Of a stretch of DNA of 64,000 bases, positions 33,501 to 42,684 are shown one piece after another; position 1 is the first letter of the stretch, and each line of letters opens with the position of its first letter. The notes beneath the pieces are model-generated. The model searched no databases. It was not told where the DNA came from and saw only the letters and a list, made by a program, of their open reading frames with translations. A program made the translations under genes and the position numbers. Source of the stretch: SIG452 sp045540295 (GTDB lineage Bacteria; Bacillota; Clostridia; UMGS1840); assembly GCA_045540295.1 (NCBI GenBank), contig JAZQGY010000031.1, positions 62,001-126,000 on the forward strand. Direction: 5' to 3'.

Positions 33501-36500
33501 TTAGCACTGTTTCACTGCAAAATCAACTTCTTCCCCGTTTACACTCCAGTGTTTGCCTTCGCCCACCAAGGTGCCGTAGGAAATTTCTTCTGCTAATACA
33601 TCTTCTTTGATAGTAGCTTCATTTTTCTTCATAATGTCTGCCACTTTATCGTTACCGGATACGGAAACGATAATATGGTCAGTTACTTCGAAGCCGGAAT
33701 CTTTTCTCATGGTCTGAATTTTGGAAACCACTTCTCTGACTAATCCTTCTTCTAGGAGTTCTTCCGTTAAGTTGGTATCCAAAACAACGGTGATGCCGTA
33801 ATCGGAGTTGGATTCGTAACCGGGCACCTGAGCAGATTCAATGAGTAAATCTTCTTTTGTAAGAGCTTCTTCTTTGCCGTCTAAAGTGACGGTTAAAGTA
33901 CCCTTGGTTTCCAATTCATCCATAGCGGCAATACCGTCTAATTCAGATAAAACGGTACGAAGTGCACCCAGTTGTTTTCCGAAACGGGGACCTAAGGTTT
34001 TCAGCTGCGGTTTGAAGGAATAAGAAGTGAAATCTTTGACACTGTCAGTAAATGCCACTTCCTTCACATTCAGTTCTTCAGCGATGATGTCTTTATAGAA
34101 ATCGGGCAATTCGCTGTCTGCTTTTACAAACATTTTGCCGATAGGCTGACGGTTTTTGATGTTGGCAGAGTTTCTTGCAGCACGGCCTAACACTACAATG
34201 TCAACCACCTGATTCATCTTTTCTTCTAAATCCTTGTCAATCCACTGGGTATTTGCCACGGGGAAATCACAAAGATGAACGCTTTCGGGTGCGGTTTTAT
34301 CAATGGAGCAAACTAAGTTTCTGTAGATATCTTCTGCCATAAAGGGAATCATGGGAGCAGACAGTTTTGCTAAGGTAACCAATGCGGTATATAAGGTCAT
34401 ATAGGCATTAATTTTATCCTGGGTCATATCCTTGCCCCAGTAACGTTCACGGCAGCGGCGAACATACCAGTTACTGAGTTCATCCACAAAATCATCCAAT
34501 ACGCGGGAGGTTTCGGTGATTTTGTAATCGGAAAGATAGGTGTCTACCGTTTCGGTTAAAGTGTTTAACTTAGACAGTAACCACTTATCCATCACAGATA
34601 ATTTATCATATTCCAAGGCGTATTTGGTGGCATCAAAGCCGTCAATGTTGGCATAGAGCACAAAGAAGGCATAGGTATTCCAAAGAGTACCCATAAACTT
34701 TCTCTGCCCTTCTGTTACCGCACCTTTATGGAATTTGTTAGGCAGCCAGGGTGCAGAGTTGGAATAGAAATACCAACGGATAGCATCGGCACCGTGTTCT
34801 GCCAATGCATCAAAGGGATCCACGGCGTTGCCCTTGGATTTGGACATCTTTTGGCCGTTTTCATCCTGCACGTGACCTAATACGATAACATTTTTATAGG
34901 GAGCCTTATCAAAAATTAAAGTAGAGATCGCTAAGAGTGAATAGAACCAACCACGGGTCTGGTCCACAGCTTCACTGATGAAGTCTGCAGGGAAATTTTC
35001 TTCGAAGATTTCTTTGTTTTCAAAGGGATAATGCCACTGTGCAAAGGGCATTGCTCCGGAGTCAAACCAGCAGTCGATAACTTCTTTCACACGGTGCATT
35101 TCTTTACCACATTCGGGGCATTTAATGGTCACCGCATCAATGAAGGGACGGTGGAGTTCAATTTCATCCGGACAGTTATCAGACATGCTCTTTAATTCTT
35201 CAATGCTTCCGATAGCGTGACGGTGACCACATTCGCACTGCCAGATATTTAAAGGAGTACCCCAGTATCGGTCACGGCTGACACCCCAGTCCTGCACGTT
35301 ATTGAGCCAGTCACCGAATCTGCCTTTGCCGATAGATTCAGGAATCCAGTTCACGGTGTTGTTGTTTTTGATAAGATTTTCTTTTACCTCGGTCATTTTG
35401 ATGAACCAGGAATCTCTTGCATAGTAAATTAAGGGAGTATCACATCTCCAGCAGAAGGGATAGGAGTGTTCAAAAGGAAGTGCTTTAAAGAGCAGACCTC
35501 TTTTATCCAAATCCATAAACACTTCTTTGTCTGCATCCTTACAGAACATTCCCGCCCAGGGAGTTTCTGCGGTCATTTCGCCCTTCTGGTCAACCAACTG
35601 CACGAAAGGAAGGTCGTAGTTTCTGCCTACCTTAGCATCGTCTTCCCCGAAAGCAGGTGCAATATGAACGATACCGGTACCGTCGGTTAAAGTAACATAG
35701 TGGTCACAAACAATGTAATATGCTTTTTTGTCGGGCTTTGCAAAATCAAAGAGGGGTTCGTATTCTTTATATTCCAAATCTTTACCGATGTAGGATTCGA
35801 GTACGGTGTATTCCCCTTCGATAACGCTTGATACCAACGCTTCCGCTAAGATGTATCTAACGCCGTCAGTTTCAATTTTTACATAGGTTTCGTCGGGGTT
35901 TACGCAAAGTGCCACGTTGGAGGGTAAGGTCCAGGGAGTGGTGGTCCAAGCCAAAATAAATTCGTTTTCCGCGCCTTTCACTTTGAATTTTGCGATAGCG
36001 GATTTTTCTTTCACGTCTTTATAGCCTTGTGCCACTTCGTGGCTGGACAACGGAGTTCCGCAACGGGGACAGTACGGTACAATTTTAAAGCCTTTATACA
36101 AAAGACCTTTGTCCCAGATTTGTTTTAATGCCCACCATTCGGATTCGATAAAATCGTTGGTGTAGGTAACGTAGGGGTTGTCCATATCTGCCCAGAATCC
36201 AACAGTTCCGGAAAAGTCTTCCCACATTCCTTTATATTTCCAAACGCTTTCCTTACATTCTTTAATAAAGGGTTCTAAACCGTATTCTTCAATCTGTTCT
36301 TTACCGTCTAAGCCCAGTTTCTTTTCCACTTCTAATTCAACGGGTAACCCATGGGTATCCCAACCTGCTTTACGAAGCACATGGTAGCCTTTCATGGTTT
36401 TATAACGGGGAATCATATCTTTGATAACACGGGTTAATACGTGGCCGATATGAGGCTTTCCGTTTGCTGTCGGGGGGCCGTCATAAAAGGTGAAGGTTTC

Positions 36501-36614
36501 CCCTTCTTTTCTGGAATCGATGCTTTTTTCAAAGATGTTATGTTCTTTCCAAAAAGCTTCGGTTTTCTTTTCTCTTTCCACAAAGTTTAAATTTGCAGAC
36601 ACTTTTTCGTACAT
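33501..36614 (-). CDS. ileS: Isoleucyl-tRNA synthetase, IleS2 type
   Basis: Charges tRNA-Ile. 1037 residues, longer than the roughly 920-residue IleS1 of Bacillus. The HIGH motif is PPTANGKPHIGHV and KMSKS is QKMSKSKGN. The N-terminal text GWDTHGLPVELEVEKKLG and VPYCPRCGTPLSSHEVA closely follows the Thermus-type IleS2 class, which is typically less sensitive to mupirocin. Zinc-type cysteines occur at WQCECGHR and IKCPECGKEM. AGGAGG precedes the start. It is controlled by an Ile T-box leader (36655-37003). Confidence 0.95.
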   Translation of the reverse strand: MYEKVSANLNFVEREKKTEAFWKEHNIFEKSIDSRKEGETFTFYDGPPTANGKPHIGHVLTRVIKDMIPRYKTMKGYHVLRKAGWDTHGLPVELEVEKKLGLDGKEQIEEYGLEPFIKECKESVWKYKGMWEDFSGTVGFWADMDNPYVTYTNDFIESEWWALKQIWDKGLLYKGFKIVPYCPRCGTPLSSHEVAQGYKDVKEKSAIAKFKVKGAENEFILAWTTTPWTLPSNVALCVNPDETYVKIETDGVRYILAEALVSSVIEGEYTVLESYIGKDLEYKEYEPLFDFAKPDKKAYYIVCDHYVTLTDGTGIVHIAPAFGEDDAKVGRNYDLPFVQLVDQKGEMTAETPWAGMFCKDADKEVFMDLDKRGLLFKALPFEHSYPFCWRCDTPLIYYARDSWFIKMTEVKENLIKNNNTVNWIPESIGKGRFGDWLNNVQDWGVSRDRYWGTPLNIWQCECGHRHAIGSIEELKSMSDNCPDEIELHRPFIDAVTIKCPECGKEMHRVKEVIDCWFDSGAMPFAQWHYPFENKEIFEENFPADFISEAVDQTRGWFYSLLAISTLIFDKAPYKNVIVLGHVQDENGQKMSKSKGNAVDPFDALAEHGADAIRWYFYSNSAPWLPNKFHKGAVTEGQRKFMGTLWNTYAFFVLYANIDGFDATKYALEYDKLSVMDKWLLSKLNTLTETVDTYLSDYKITETSRVLDDFVDELSNWYVRRCRERYWGKDMTQDKINAYMTLYTALVTLAKLSAPMIPFMAEDIYRNLVCSIDKTAPESVHLCDFPVANTQWIDKDLEEKMNQVVDIVVLGRAARNSANIKNRQPIGKMFVKADSELPDFYKDIIAEELNVKEVAFTDSVKDFTSYSFKPQLKTLGPRFGKQLGALRTVLSELDGIAAMDELETKGTLTVTLDGKEEALTKEDLLIESAQVPGYESNSDYGITVVLDTNLTEELLEEGLVREVVSKIQTMRKDSGFEVTDHIIVSVSGNDKVADIMKKNEATIKEDVLAEEISYGTLVGEGKHWSVNGEEVDFAVKQC

Positions 36615-36654
36615 TTCGTACTCCTCCTATATATCACTCTATTTTCAACAAACA

Positions 36655-36940
36655 AAAAAGGTTTTTGTCTGATAACAGGACAAAAACCTTTGCAACCACC
36701 TATTATCCGTGTACCAATCATACACGCTTCCTGTTACGGGGAATACCGTCACCGCTTACTATCTTTTGGTAAAAACACTTCCTGACAAACACCAATCTGT
36801 CTGAAATAGCCATACCAAAAAAATTCGGCAATGCAACTCCAAAGGGATTTTCCTGCCAAACTACTCACTGTCGGCTCACACCGTACCCGACTCGCTGAAG
36901 TTTTGGTATAGGCAGTACTGTCTTTATCATCGTTTTTTTA
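36655..36940 (-). promoter_or_regulatory. T-box riboswitch, isoleucine-specific
   Basis: Leader that senses uncharged tRNA-Ile. Read on the minus strand: stem I text AGCGAGTCGGGTACGGTGTGAGCC, here split as AGCGAGTCGGGTACGG then TGTGAGCC, the specifier context GAAAATCCCTTTGGAG with specifier codon ATC (36846-36848), the T-box core TAGGTGGTTGCA, and a terminator AAAGGTTTTTGTC / GACAAAAACCTTT with a T-run (36655-36692). The T-box core can pair with part of the terminator arm to form the antiterminator. The specifier matches the downstream ileS. Confidence 0.92.
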
Positions 36941-37009
36941 ATTTTCAATTTTTTACTGTTTTTGCTATTTTTTGCTATGATTTCGAGGCATATTCCCATA
37001 GCATACTAT

Positions 37010-37038
37010 AGTATAATACATTTTTTTTGATTTGTCAA
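37010..37038 (-). promoter_or_regulatory. Promoter of ileS leader
   Basis: On the minus strand TTGACA, 17 nt and TATACT, followed by the T-box leader. Confidence 0.85.
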
Positions 37039-37097
37039 ATTTTTTTGTGATTTTTATAAAAAAAGGCTTCCCCTCGGAGGGGAAGGCATAAAAGAAA

Positions 37098-37131
37098 AAA
37101 CACTCCGTGATAATTCACGGAGTGTTTTTAT
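37098..37131 (-). terminator. Terminator of barnase-barstar unit
   Basis: AACACTCCGTG and CACGGAGTGTT arms with T-runs on both sides; it overlaps the barstar stop codon. A second small hairpin CTTCCCCTC-GGA-GGGGAAG lies just beyond. Confidence 0.8.
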
Positions 37132-37457
37132 GAAATCAGCTCAAATACAACATTCGGTGTATCCCGATGCACATCCGCAAAGACTTCAAGCATTGTTTCA
37201 CAATACTTTTTCAAATCCTCGGGGAGCGATGAATAACCGCAGATATTAACTTCCATATGCTCTCCATCTGCCCACAAATATCTCAAGCAATCCCACAAAG
37301 CATCCCAGTTTTTTCCGTACGAGTCGGGAAGTCCGAATTTTGTTTTTAATAACAAATGAATTTCCCACCAATATTTACAGCCAGTAAAATCCAATATAAT
37401 CGGATTTTCTTTGATGGGTTTATATGCATTTTGTTTATTTTGTTCATTATAATTCAA
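37128..37457 (-). CDS. Barstar-family ribonuclease inhibitor
   Basis: Immunity protein for the adjacent barnase-type toxin. About 109 residues; the barstar core GLPDSYGKNWDALWDCL keeps both Asp residues of the inhibitory helix (DALWD, equivalent to Asp35 and Asp39 of barstar). The preferred start is TTG at 37457, because AGGTGA lies 6 nt before it; an in-frame TTG at 37475 is within the toxin gene. The ribosome site overlaps the toxin stop region, so the two are translationally coupled. By eye the pair is more AT-rich than neighbouring genes. Confidence 0.85.
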   Translation of the reverse strand: MNYNEQNKQNAYKPIKENPIILDFTGCKYWWEIHLLLKTKFGLPDSYGKNWDALWDCLRYLWADGEHMEVNICGYSSLPEDLKKYCETMLEVFADVHRDTPNVVFELIS

Positions 37458-37467
37458 AAAATCACCT

Positions 37468-37977
37468 CTATTCAATCTCTATAAATGTTTGATAGTGGTC
37501 ATAGGTTACAAAAATCAAACCATCATTGGAAAACACTATTCTTTCTATCCCTCTGTATCCAAATTTATAATTAATGTCTGCCTCATACCAAATTCTATTT
37601 GGTGCAGTTGGTAGATGTTCGTTCCTATTTTGGTATATGCCACCAAAAATCATTTTTCCGGGACAAACTGAAAACAAATTTCCTTTTTTGGCCTTCCAAC
37701 CTTCCTTGATAGCTTGTTCGGATGTGATATAATAATCCGGCAATTTTCCGTAGGTCTTCAAATACCAATCCGCGCCATACTTCTCATGATGTGTTGCTGA
37801 TCCAGCAAGAATAGCCCTTAATCTTTCAATCACACACCTGCAATTCAGATGAACCGGCGGACTAGGATTTACAATTTCATTAACACCATATATCTTACCA
37901 TGATTAATTGGACAAGTCAAGCAAGTCTTCAAATCAAATGTTGTCTTCCACATTTTCCACTTGGAGCTATATTTCAT
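37468..37977 (-). CDS. MuF-like / barnase-domain RNase toxin
   Basis: 169-residue fusion. The N-terminal part has CLTCPINHGKIY and PPVHLNCRCVIE, the Cys/His pattern of phage MuF (head morphogenesis) domain ends. The C-terminal part is a full barnase domain: YGKLPDYYITSEQAIKEGW, KGNLFSVCPGKMIFGGIY, IWYEADINYKFGYRG and TYDHYQTF, with the catalytic Glu (EADIN), Arg residues and His (DHYQTF) retained. Start ATG 37977 is preceded by AGGAGGTGAG. No signal peptide. Such MuF-toxin fusions are usually carried by phages or their remnants; only the end of the MuF domain is present. Confidence 0.88.
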   Translation of the reverse strand: MKYSSKWKMWKTTFDLKTCLTCPINHGKIYGVNEIVNPSPPVHLNCRCVIERLRAILAGSATHHEKYGADWYLKTYGKLPDYYITSEQAIKEGWKAKKGNLFSVCPGKMIFGGIYQNRNEHLPTAPNRIWYEADINYKFGYRGIERIVFSNDGLIFVTYDHYQTFIEIE

Positions 37978-38076
37978 TCTCTCACCTCCTATCTTATTAC
38001 ATGGTAACATATTTTTTAAACCCAATCAATATCTTTTTATGCTCACATTTTTCTCAAAATAAATACTCAATCAAAC

Positions 38077-38119
38077 GGGCTGTCGAGGACGCCAGCCCCT
38101 ACAATTCAGGCTTTGCCTG
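38077..38119. repeat. REP-like palindromic element
   Basis: GGGCTG-N10-CAGCCC (38077-38098) followed by CCTACAATT and a CAGGC-TTT-GCCTG hairpin (38107-38119). The CCCCTACA border is shared with the RAYT-internal palindromes. It lies 100 nt upstream of the toxin gene. Confidence 0.65.
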
Positions 38120-38162
38120 CCACCGTTTTTATTCTTTATTGTTTATTCATTATTCATTTAAT

Positions 38163-38198
38163 AAAAAAATCTCCGTGAAATTCACGGAGATTTTTTTG
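38163..38198 (-). terminator. Terminator of the amino-sugar operon
   Basis: AATCTCCGTGAA and TTCACGGAGATT arms with T-runs, 12 nt after the nagA stop. Confidence 0.9.
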
Positions 38199-38209
38199 AT
38201 ATTAAAAAT

Positions 38210-39268
38210 TTACTGATACAGATTACCTGCAATGTAGGTGCCTAAGATTTTTCTGTTGTCATCCAGCACTACAAAGTCTGCATCAAAGCCTTCTTTTAAC
38301 TGACCTTTGTTTACGCCAATCATCTTAGCAGGAGTTTCGGTTGCCATTTTCACAGCATCTTCGAAAGGAATACCAAATTCCACAGCCTTGTTCACGCAAG
38401 CCCACAGATTGGTGGTGCTTCCTGCGATAGCGCCTTCCATGGTTCTTGCAACACCGTCTTTTACCAGGATGGGTTGTCCGCCGAATTCATACTCGCCGTC
38501 ACTCATACCGGTAGCACGCATAGAGTCACTGATAAGAACCAGCCTGTCGGTACCGAAGATTTTATACATTGCTAAAATCACGGCTTTGTGGATATGTAAT
38601 CCGTCACAGATAATCTGTGCATAGATGCCGGTTTCCATACCTGCACCCAAGAGCCCCGGGTTTCTGTGATGTAAGGGAGGCATTGCATTGAAGGAATGGG
38701 TTAAACAGTTTGCACCGTTTTTGATTGCCTCCATGGCAATGTCATAGGTGGTGTCGGTGTGACCTAAAGAAACCACGCAAAGGTCTTTTGCTTCTTTAAT
38801 AAATTCCATACTGCCTTCCACTTCGGGAGCGATGGTAACCATCTTCACGTTGGGCAGTTTTTTGAATTCTTCAATATCGGGAGCTTTGATGAATTTTTCA
38901 TTCTGAGCGCCTTTATATTTCACATTGATGTAGGGGCCTTCCATATGGAAGCCTAAAATCTGTGCGCCTTTGCAATTGGTATCGGAGTTCATGGTTTTTG
39001 CGATGTCTTCCATGGCAACGGTCATGGTAGTAGGTAACCAGGAGGTGATACCGTTTTTCGCCAAGTAATCGCACATTTTTGCAAATTCAGCATCCATGGT
39101 GTCACCGCCCACACAACCGTGGGTATGTACGTCCACCAGGCCGGGGATGACGGTGTTTCCGCCTAAGTCGGTGCCTTCCCCGTCAATTTTGCCGATTTTT
39201 GTAAATTTACCGTCAACTACTTCGAAGTCACAGAGCTGACCGTTTATTTTTGCATTTTTAAAAATCAT
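38210..39268 (-). CDS. nagA: N-acetylglucosamine-6-phosphate deacetylase
   Basis: Removes acetate from GlcNAc-6-phosphate. 352 residues, at the short end of the family. Metal and substrate motifs: DVHTHG, GFHMEGPYIN, SLGHTDTTYD, THSFNAMPPLHHRNPG and the catalytic Asp region ISDSMRATG. Its ATG overlaps the nagB stop by 4 nt (ATGA). Last gene of a four-gene operon (nahK-like, ROK kinase, nagB, nagA) for salvage of N-acetylhexosamines. Confidence 0.95.
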   Translation of the reverse strand: MIFKNAKINGQLCDFEVVDGKFTKIGKIDGEGTDLGGNTVIPGLVDVHTHGCVGGDTMDAEFAKMCDYLAKNGITSWLPTTMTVAMEDIAKTMNSDTNCKGAQILGFHMEGPYINVKYKGAQNEKFIKAPDIEEFKKLPNVKMVTIAPEVEGSMEFIKEAKDLCVVSLGHTDTTYDIAMEAIKNGANCLTHSFNAMPPLHHRNPGLLGAGMETGIYAQIICDGLHIHKAVILAMYKIFGTDRLVLISDSMRATGMSDGEYEFGGQPILVKDGVARTMEGAIAGSTTNLWACVNKAVEFGIPFEDAVKMATETPAKMIGVNKGQLKEGFDADFVVLDDNRKILGTYIAGNLYQ

Positions 39269-39987
39269 TCGCCGTATGCCTCCTTGTCGCAGATTAAAAC
39301 AACATCCGGATGAAGTTTTAATAAGGTTGCAGGCACGTTGGTGGTAATTTTATCGTCTAATAATGCACGAACAACGGTGTTTTTGTTAGCACCGCTTGCT
39401 AACAAAACGATTTTTTTCGCCTTCATGATGCTTGCCATCCCCATGGTAATTGCCTTGGTGGGCACTTCATCAATGGAGTTAAAGAAACGGGAATTTGCCT
39501 GGATGGTGTTTTCGGTTAAATCGGTTAAGTGTGTACCGGAAACTAATTTTTCATCAGGTTCGTTAAAGCCGATATGACCGTTCTGGCCAATGCCCAAAAG
39601 CTGAATATCCACGCCGCCTGCTTTTTCAATCATAGCGTCGTAGTTTGCACCTTCTTCTTCGGGATTTTCAGACAAACCGTTGGGAACGAAGGTTCTTGCC
39701 TTATCAATGTTTACGAAATTGAACAGGTTTTCGTTCATAAAATAACGGTAGCTCTGATCGTTTTCGGGGGATAAGGGATAGTATTCATCTAAGTTAAAGG
39801 AGGTGATATCGGAAAAGTCAATTTCACCGGCTTTGTTCATTTCGATTAAGTTTTTATACAGTCCGATGGGAGTGGAACCGGTTGCCAAGCCTAAAACAGA
39901 GTTAGGTTTTAAAATCATCTGACTTGCAAACAGTTTTGCGCCTTCTTTGGACAGTTCTTCATAGTTATTACAAACAATTACTCTCAT
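39265..39987 (-). CDS. nagB: Glucosamine-6-phosphate deaminase
   Basis: Converts glucosamine-6-phosphate to fructose-6-phosphate and ammonia, feeding amino sugars into glycolysis. 240 residues. Family motifs are VLGLATGSTPIGLY, SFNLDEYYPL, and GIGQNGHIGFNEP with the catalytic residues. AGGAGGAG precedes the start. Followed by an overlapping nagA, so the two last steps are coupled. Confidence 0.96.
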   Translation of the reverse strand: MRVIVCNNYEELSKEGAKLFASQMILKPNSVLGLATGSTPIGLYKNLIEMNKAGEIDFSDITSFNLDEYYPLSPENDQSYRYFMNENLFNFVNIDKARTFVPNGLSENPEEEGANYDAMIEKAGGVDIQLLGIGQNGHIGFNEPDEKLVSGTHLTDLTENTIQANSRFFNSIDEVPTKAITMGMASIMKAKKIVLLASGANKNTVVRALLDDKITTNVPATLLKLHPDVVLICDKEAYGE

Positions 39988-40028
39988 TGGAAAAACTCCT
40001 CCTTATTCTGCTCTTTTGCTTATTTTAC

Positions 40029-41360
40029 TTATTTCGCTAATTCAGGTAAGCTTGCAGCCGCAATGGACTGGCCAACTCTTCTTTCATATTCATCGGGAAT
40101 ATATAAGTTTACTTTGGTAGCTAATTCCGGGAATTCCTGATTCAACACTTCTTTTGCTTTTTCAATGATAATGTCGCCGCCTTTACCGGAGGTAACACGA
40201 CCTAAAATCTGCAAGTAGTTAATATCATAGAATTCGCTATAATATGCAATTGCATAACCAAAGTAGGTACCGATGGTTTCAAAAATCTGAACAGCACCTT
40301 CATGACCTTCTGCCAGGTGTTTCTGAACTACTTTTAATTTTTCTGCCAAGGATAAATCTTCAGGTAATTCGATGCCTGCTTTGGGAGCTAATTTAATAAC
40401 AGCATCCTGAGAGAAGTATTTGCATCCGCAACCGAAGTCACCGGACCACTCATCTACCATAGCGTCGGTATTGTAGTCCACGGGAGCAAATGCCAGCTCA
40501 TTTAACCAACCGGTAATGTTACCGTTGGGATCCACATAACCAACTGCTTCGGAGGTACCCATTGCAACACCCAAAATGGAGTTTTTGTTTAAGTGCATAG
40601 CACCTGCTAATGCAGCAACGTCACCGTCGTTTGCAACAGCCACCGGAATGTCACCTGCGATGTTTTTATAAATATCTTTGATTCTTGCGTTGAATTTATC
40701 TCTCGGCACTTTGATAAACAAGGATGCCACCATAGCACGGTTGGAAATATAAACCCCTGCAGAAGAAACACCGATAGCATCCACTCTGGGCATTTTGGAA
40801 GCTGCTAAATCGATTGCTTTCTGAATGTTTTCGTAATGATACTCCGGATCATCGTTTAATTTGGGTAACCAAACGATTTCCTCAGAGAAGATAACTTCAC
40901 CGTCTACCACTGCAGAAACCTTCATATCACTTCCGCCTGCATCAAAACCGATACGGCATCCGTCCAAATGTCTGCCGATGGAAACGGGATTGCCTTTTTC
41001 TTCGGGCATATTTTCGGTATAGATCACTTCAAAGGGATGTTCGTAAACATTGCTCATAAAGTCAACATCAAATTTACGGAGTCCTTCTAAAGTATAGGCA
41101 TTTTTGATATATTCATATACATCTTTATCGCCATTTAAGTAAATTTTGAAGCCGCCAACTGCCCACAAGAGCATTTTAATTAAACGTTCCACATAGAAGT
41201 TGTTGGCATCTTTGTCGTCACCAATTTTAGTGTCATAACGGTAGATTAAACCGTTTTCTCTTTCCACTGCAATCTGCAGAGGACGGGTTGCGGTTTCTAA
41301 AAATTTTCTGTTGTAAACAATTGCAGGGATAAATTCCTGGTCTAAAATAGGTTTAATCAT
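40029..41360 (-). CDS. ROK-family sugar kinase-like protein
   Basis: 443-residue protein with a ROK/hexokinase-fold core in the second half: phosphate loop GFDAGGSDMKVSAVVDG, GVSSAGVYIS, AVANDGDVAALAGAM, and GVAMGTSEAVGYV. The usual ROK zinc signature is changed (FGCGCKYFSQDAVIKLA). An N-terminal extension of about 140 residues is not recognised. The context (nahK-like kinase, nagB, nagA) suggests phosphorylation of an amino sugar such as GlcNAc or ManNAc. It overlaps the upstream kinase gene by 8 nt. Substrate uncertain. Confidence 0.78.
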   Translation of the reverse strand: MIKPILDQEFIPAIVYNRKFLETATRPLQIAVERENGLIYRYDTKIGDDKDANNFYVERLIKMLLWAVGGFKIYLNGDKDVYEYIKNAYTLEGLRKFDVDFMSNVYEHPFEVIYTENMPEEKGNPVSIGRHLDGCRIGFDAGGSDMKVSAVVDGEVIFSEEIVWLPKLNDDPEYHYENIQKAIDLAASKMPRVDAIGVSSAGVYISNRAMVASLFIKVPRDKFNARIKDIYKNIAGDIPVAVANDGDVAALAGAMHLNKNSILGVAMGTSEAVGYVDPNGNITGWLNELAFAPVDYNTDAMVDEWSGDFGCGCKYFSQDAVIKLAPKAGIELPEDLSLAEKLKVVQKHLAEGHEGAVQIFETIGTYFGYAIAYYSEFYDINYLQILGRVTSGKGGDIIIEKAKEVLNQEFPELATKVNLYIPDEYERRVGQSIAAASLPELAK

Positions 41361-42432
41361 ATTTCTTCACAATCTCCTTCATCAAAGTTTCTTTTTCTTC
41401 CATATCCTGCACTAATTTGAACTGAGTATGACAACGGTCCAGATTGTGTTCAGGATATTTAATCTTGAAATAGGTATCGCCGTTTAAGTAGTCTGCTAAG
41501 AAACGGATACCGCATTCGTAAGTCATCAGTTTTGCAGCAAAGGGCATCAGCTCTTTTTCACGGGGAGTCATTACGTCCTTTAATTCTTCCATATAACCTT
41601 TGGTAAACATTTCAAACAGATTCAGGTCGCAATATACTTTGGATAAATCTTTTTCATCTTCATCCGCAGGGTTGGTTCCGAATCTTAAGGAATCACCGTA
41701 GTCATACAGCAGGGAACCGGGCATAACGGTATCCAAATCGATTACACAGATGCCAAGACCTGTTTTATCATCAATCATGATGTTGTTGTACTTGGTATCG
41801 TTATGAGTAACACGAAGGGGAACAGTGCCTTCTTTGATCGCATCCACAATCACAGAAACATCCTTTTCTCTTGCCAGGGCAAATTCCACTTCCGCCTGCA
41901 CATCTTTTAATCTGCCTGCAACATCGTTTGCGATGGCATCCTTAAGCTGCTGAAAACGAACAGTGGTGTCATGGAAAGAAGGAATGGTTTCGTGGAGCTT
42001 TTCAGCCGGGAAATCTGCCAGACGCTGCTGGAATTTCGCAAAAGCCTTTGCCGCATTGTAAAAATGGATGGGCTCTTCCACGATTTCATAAGTCTGAGCG
42101 CCTTCGATAAACTCATACATTCTGAAATAATCACCCTTAGCGGTTACATAATAAGGTTCACCGTCATGAGTTTTTACCAGGTTCAGAGTTTCTCTTTTGG
42201 GATCTCCGCCTTCTTCAATGATTTTCTTTTTCAGATGAGCGGTAACACGAACAATGTTTTCCATAACATCCTGAGGACGTTTAAACACATTGTTGTTAAT
42301 TCTCTGAAGAATGTATCGGGGTTCACATGCGTTGGATAAGTAAGTGTCGTTAATATGACCTTTTCCGTACGGGGTCGCACCATCGGTAATATTAAATTTA
42401 CCAATGATTTCCTTTAAATTGTACTCTGCCAT
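41353..42432 (-). CDS. nahK: N-acetylhexosamine 1-kinase-like (APH fold)
   Basis: 359 residues, the same length as Bifidobacterium N-acetylhexosamine 1-kinase, and the same family of aminoglycoside-phosphotransferase-like kinases. Features: GKGHINDTYL near the N-terminus, YILQRINNNVFKRPQDVMENI, the catalytic loop VTHNDTKYNNIMID and the metal-binding VIDLDTVMPGSLLYDYGDSLR. NahK acts in the galacto-N-biose/lacto-N-biose pathway, making sugar-1-phosphates; no lacto-N-biose phosphorylase is in the window. The dyad GGAAACCGGTTTTCC around 42467-42481, upstream of the start, could be an operator. Confidence 0.75.
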   Translation of the reverse strand: MAEYNLKEIIGKFNITDGATPYGKGHINDTYLSNACEPRYILQRINNNVFKRPQDVMENIVRVTAHLKKKIIEEGGDPKRETLNLVKTHDGEPYYVTAKGDYFRMYEFIEGAQTYEIVEEPIHFYNAAKAFAKFQQRLADFPAEKLHETIPSFHDTTVRFQQLKDAIANDVAGRLKDVQAEVEFALAREKDVSVIVDAIKEGTVPLRVTHNDTKYNNIMIDDKTGLGICVIDLDTVMPGSLLYDYGDSLRFGTNPADEDEKDLSKVYCDLNLFEMFTKGYMEELKDVMTPREKELMPFAAKLMTYECGIRFLADYLNGDTYFKIKYPEHNLDRCHTQFKLVQDMEEKETLMKEIVKKYD

Positions 42433-42684
42433 AGCATAAGACCTGCTTTCAAAATGATTTTTTGGAAACCGGTTTTCCTTTCTATTTATAAGGAAAGAGC
42501 TTCCGTTACGTTTATATTAGCATATTCTACCAACAATTTATTTATACATTTGGTCGGATTATTTGCATTTTAGGTCGTTTTTTGTGAAAAAAGAAGTCTT
42601 TTTTTACAACTGCGTCCTACCGGACGTTTTTTGCACACAAAAAAACCGCAATCCTTTCGGATTACGGTTCTTAAAAATCTGCGG

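Noticed and set aside
37468..38025. Prophage
   Set aside because: Only the end of a MuF-type domain is present; there is no capsid, portal, terminase, tail, integrase or attachment site.
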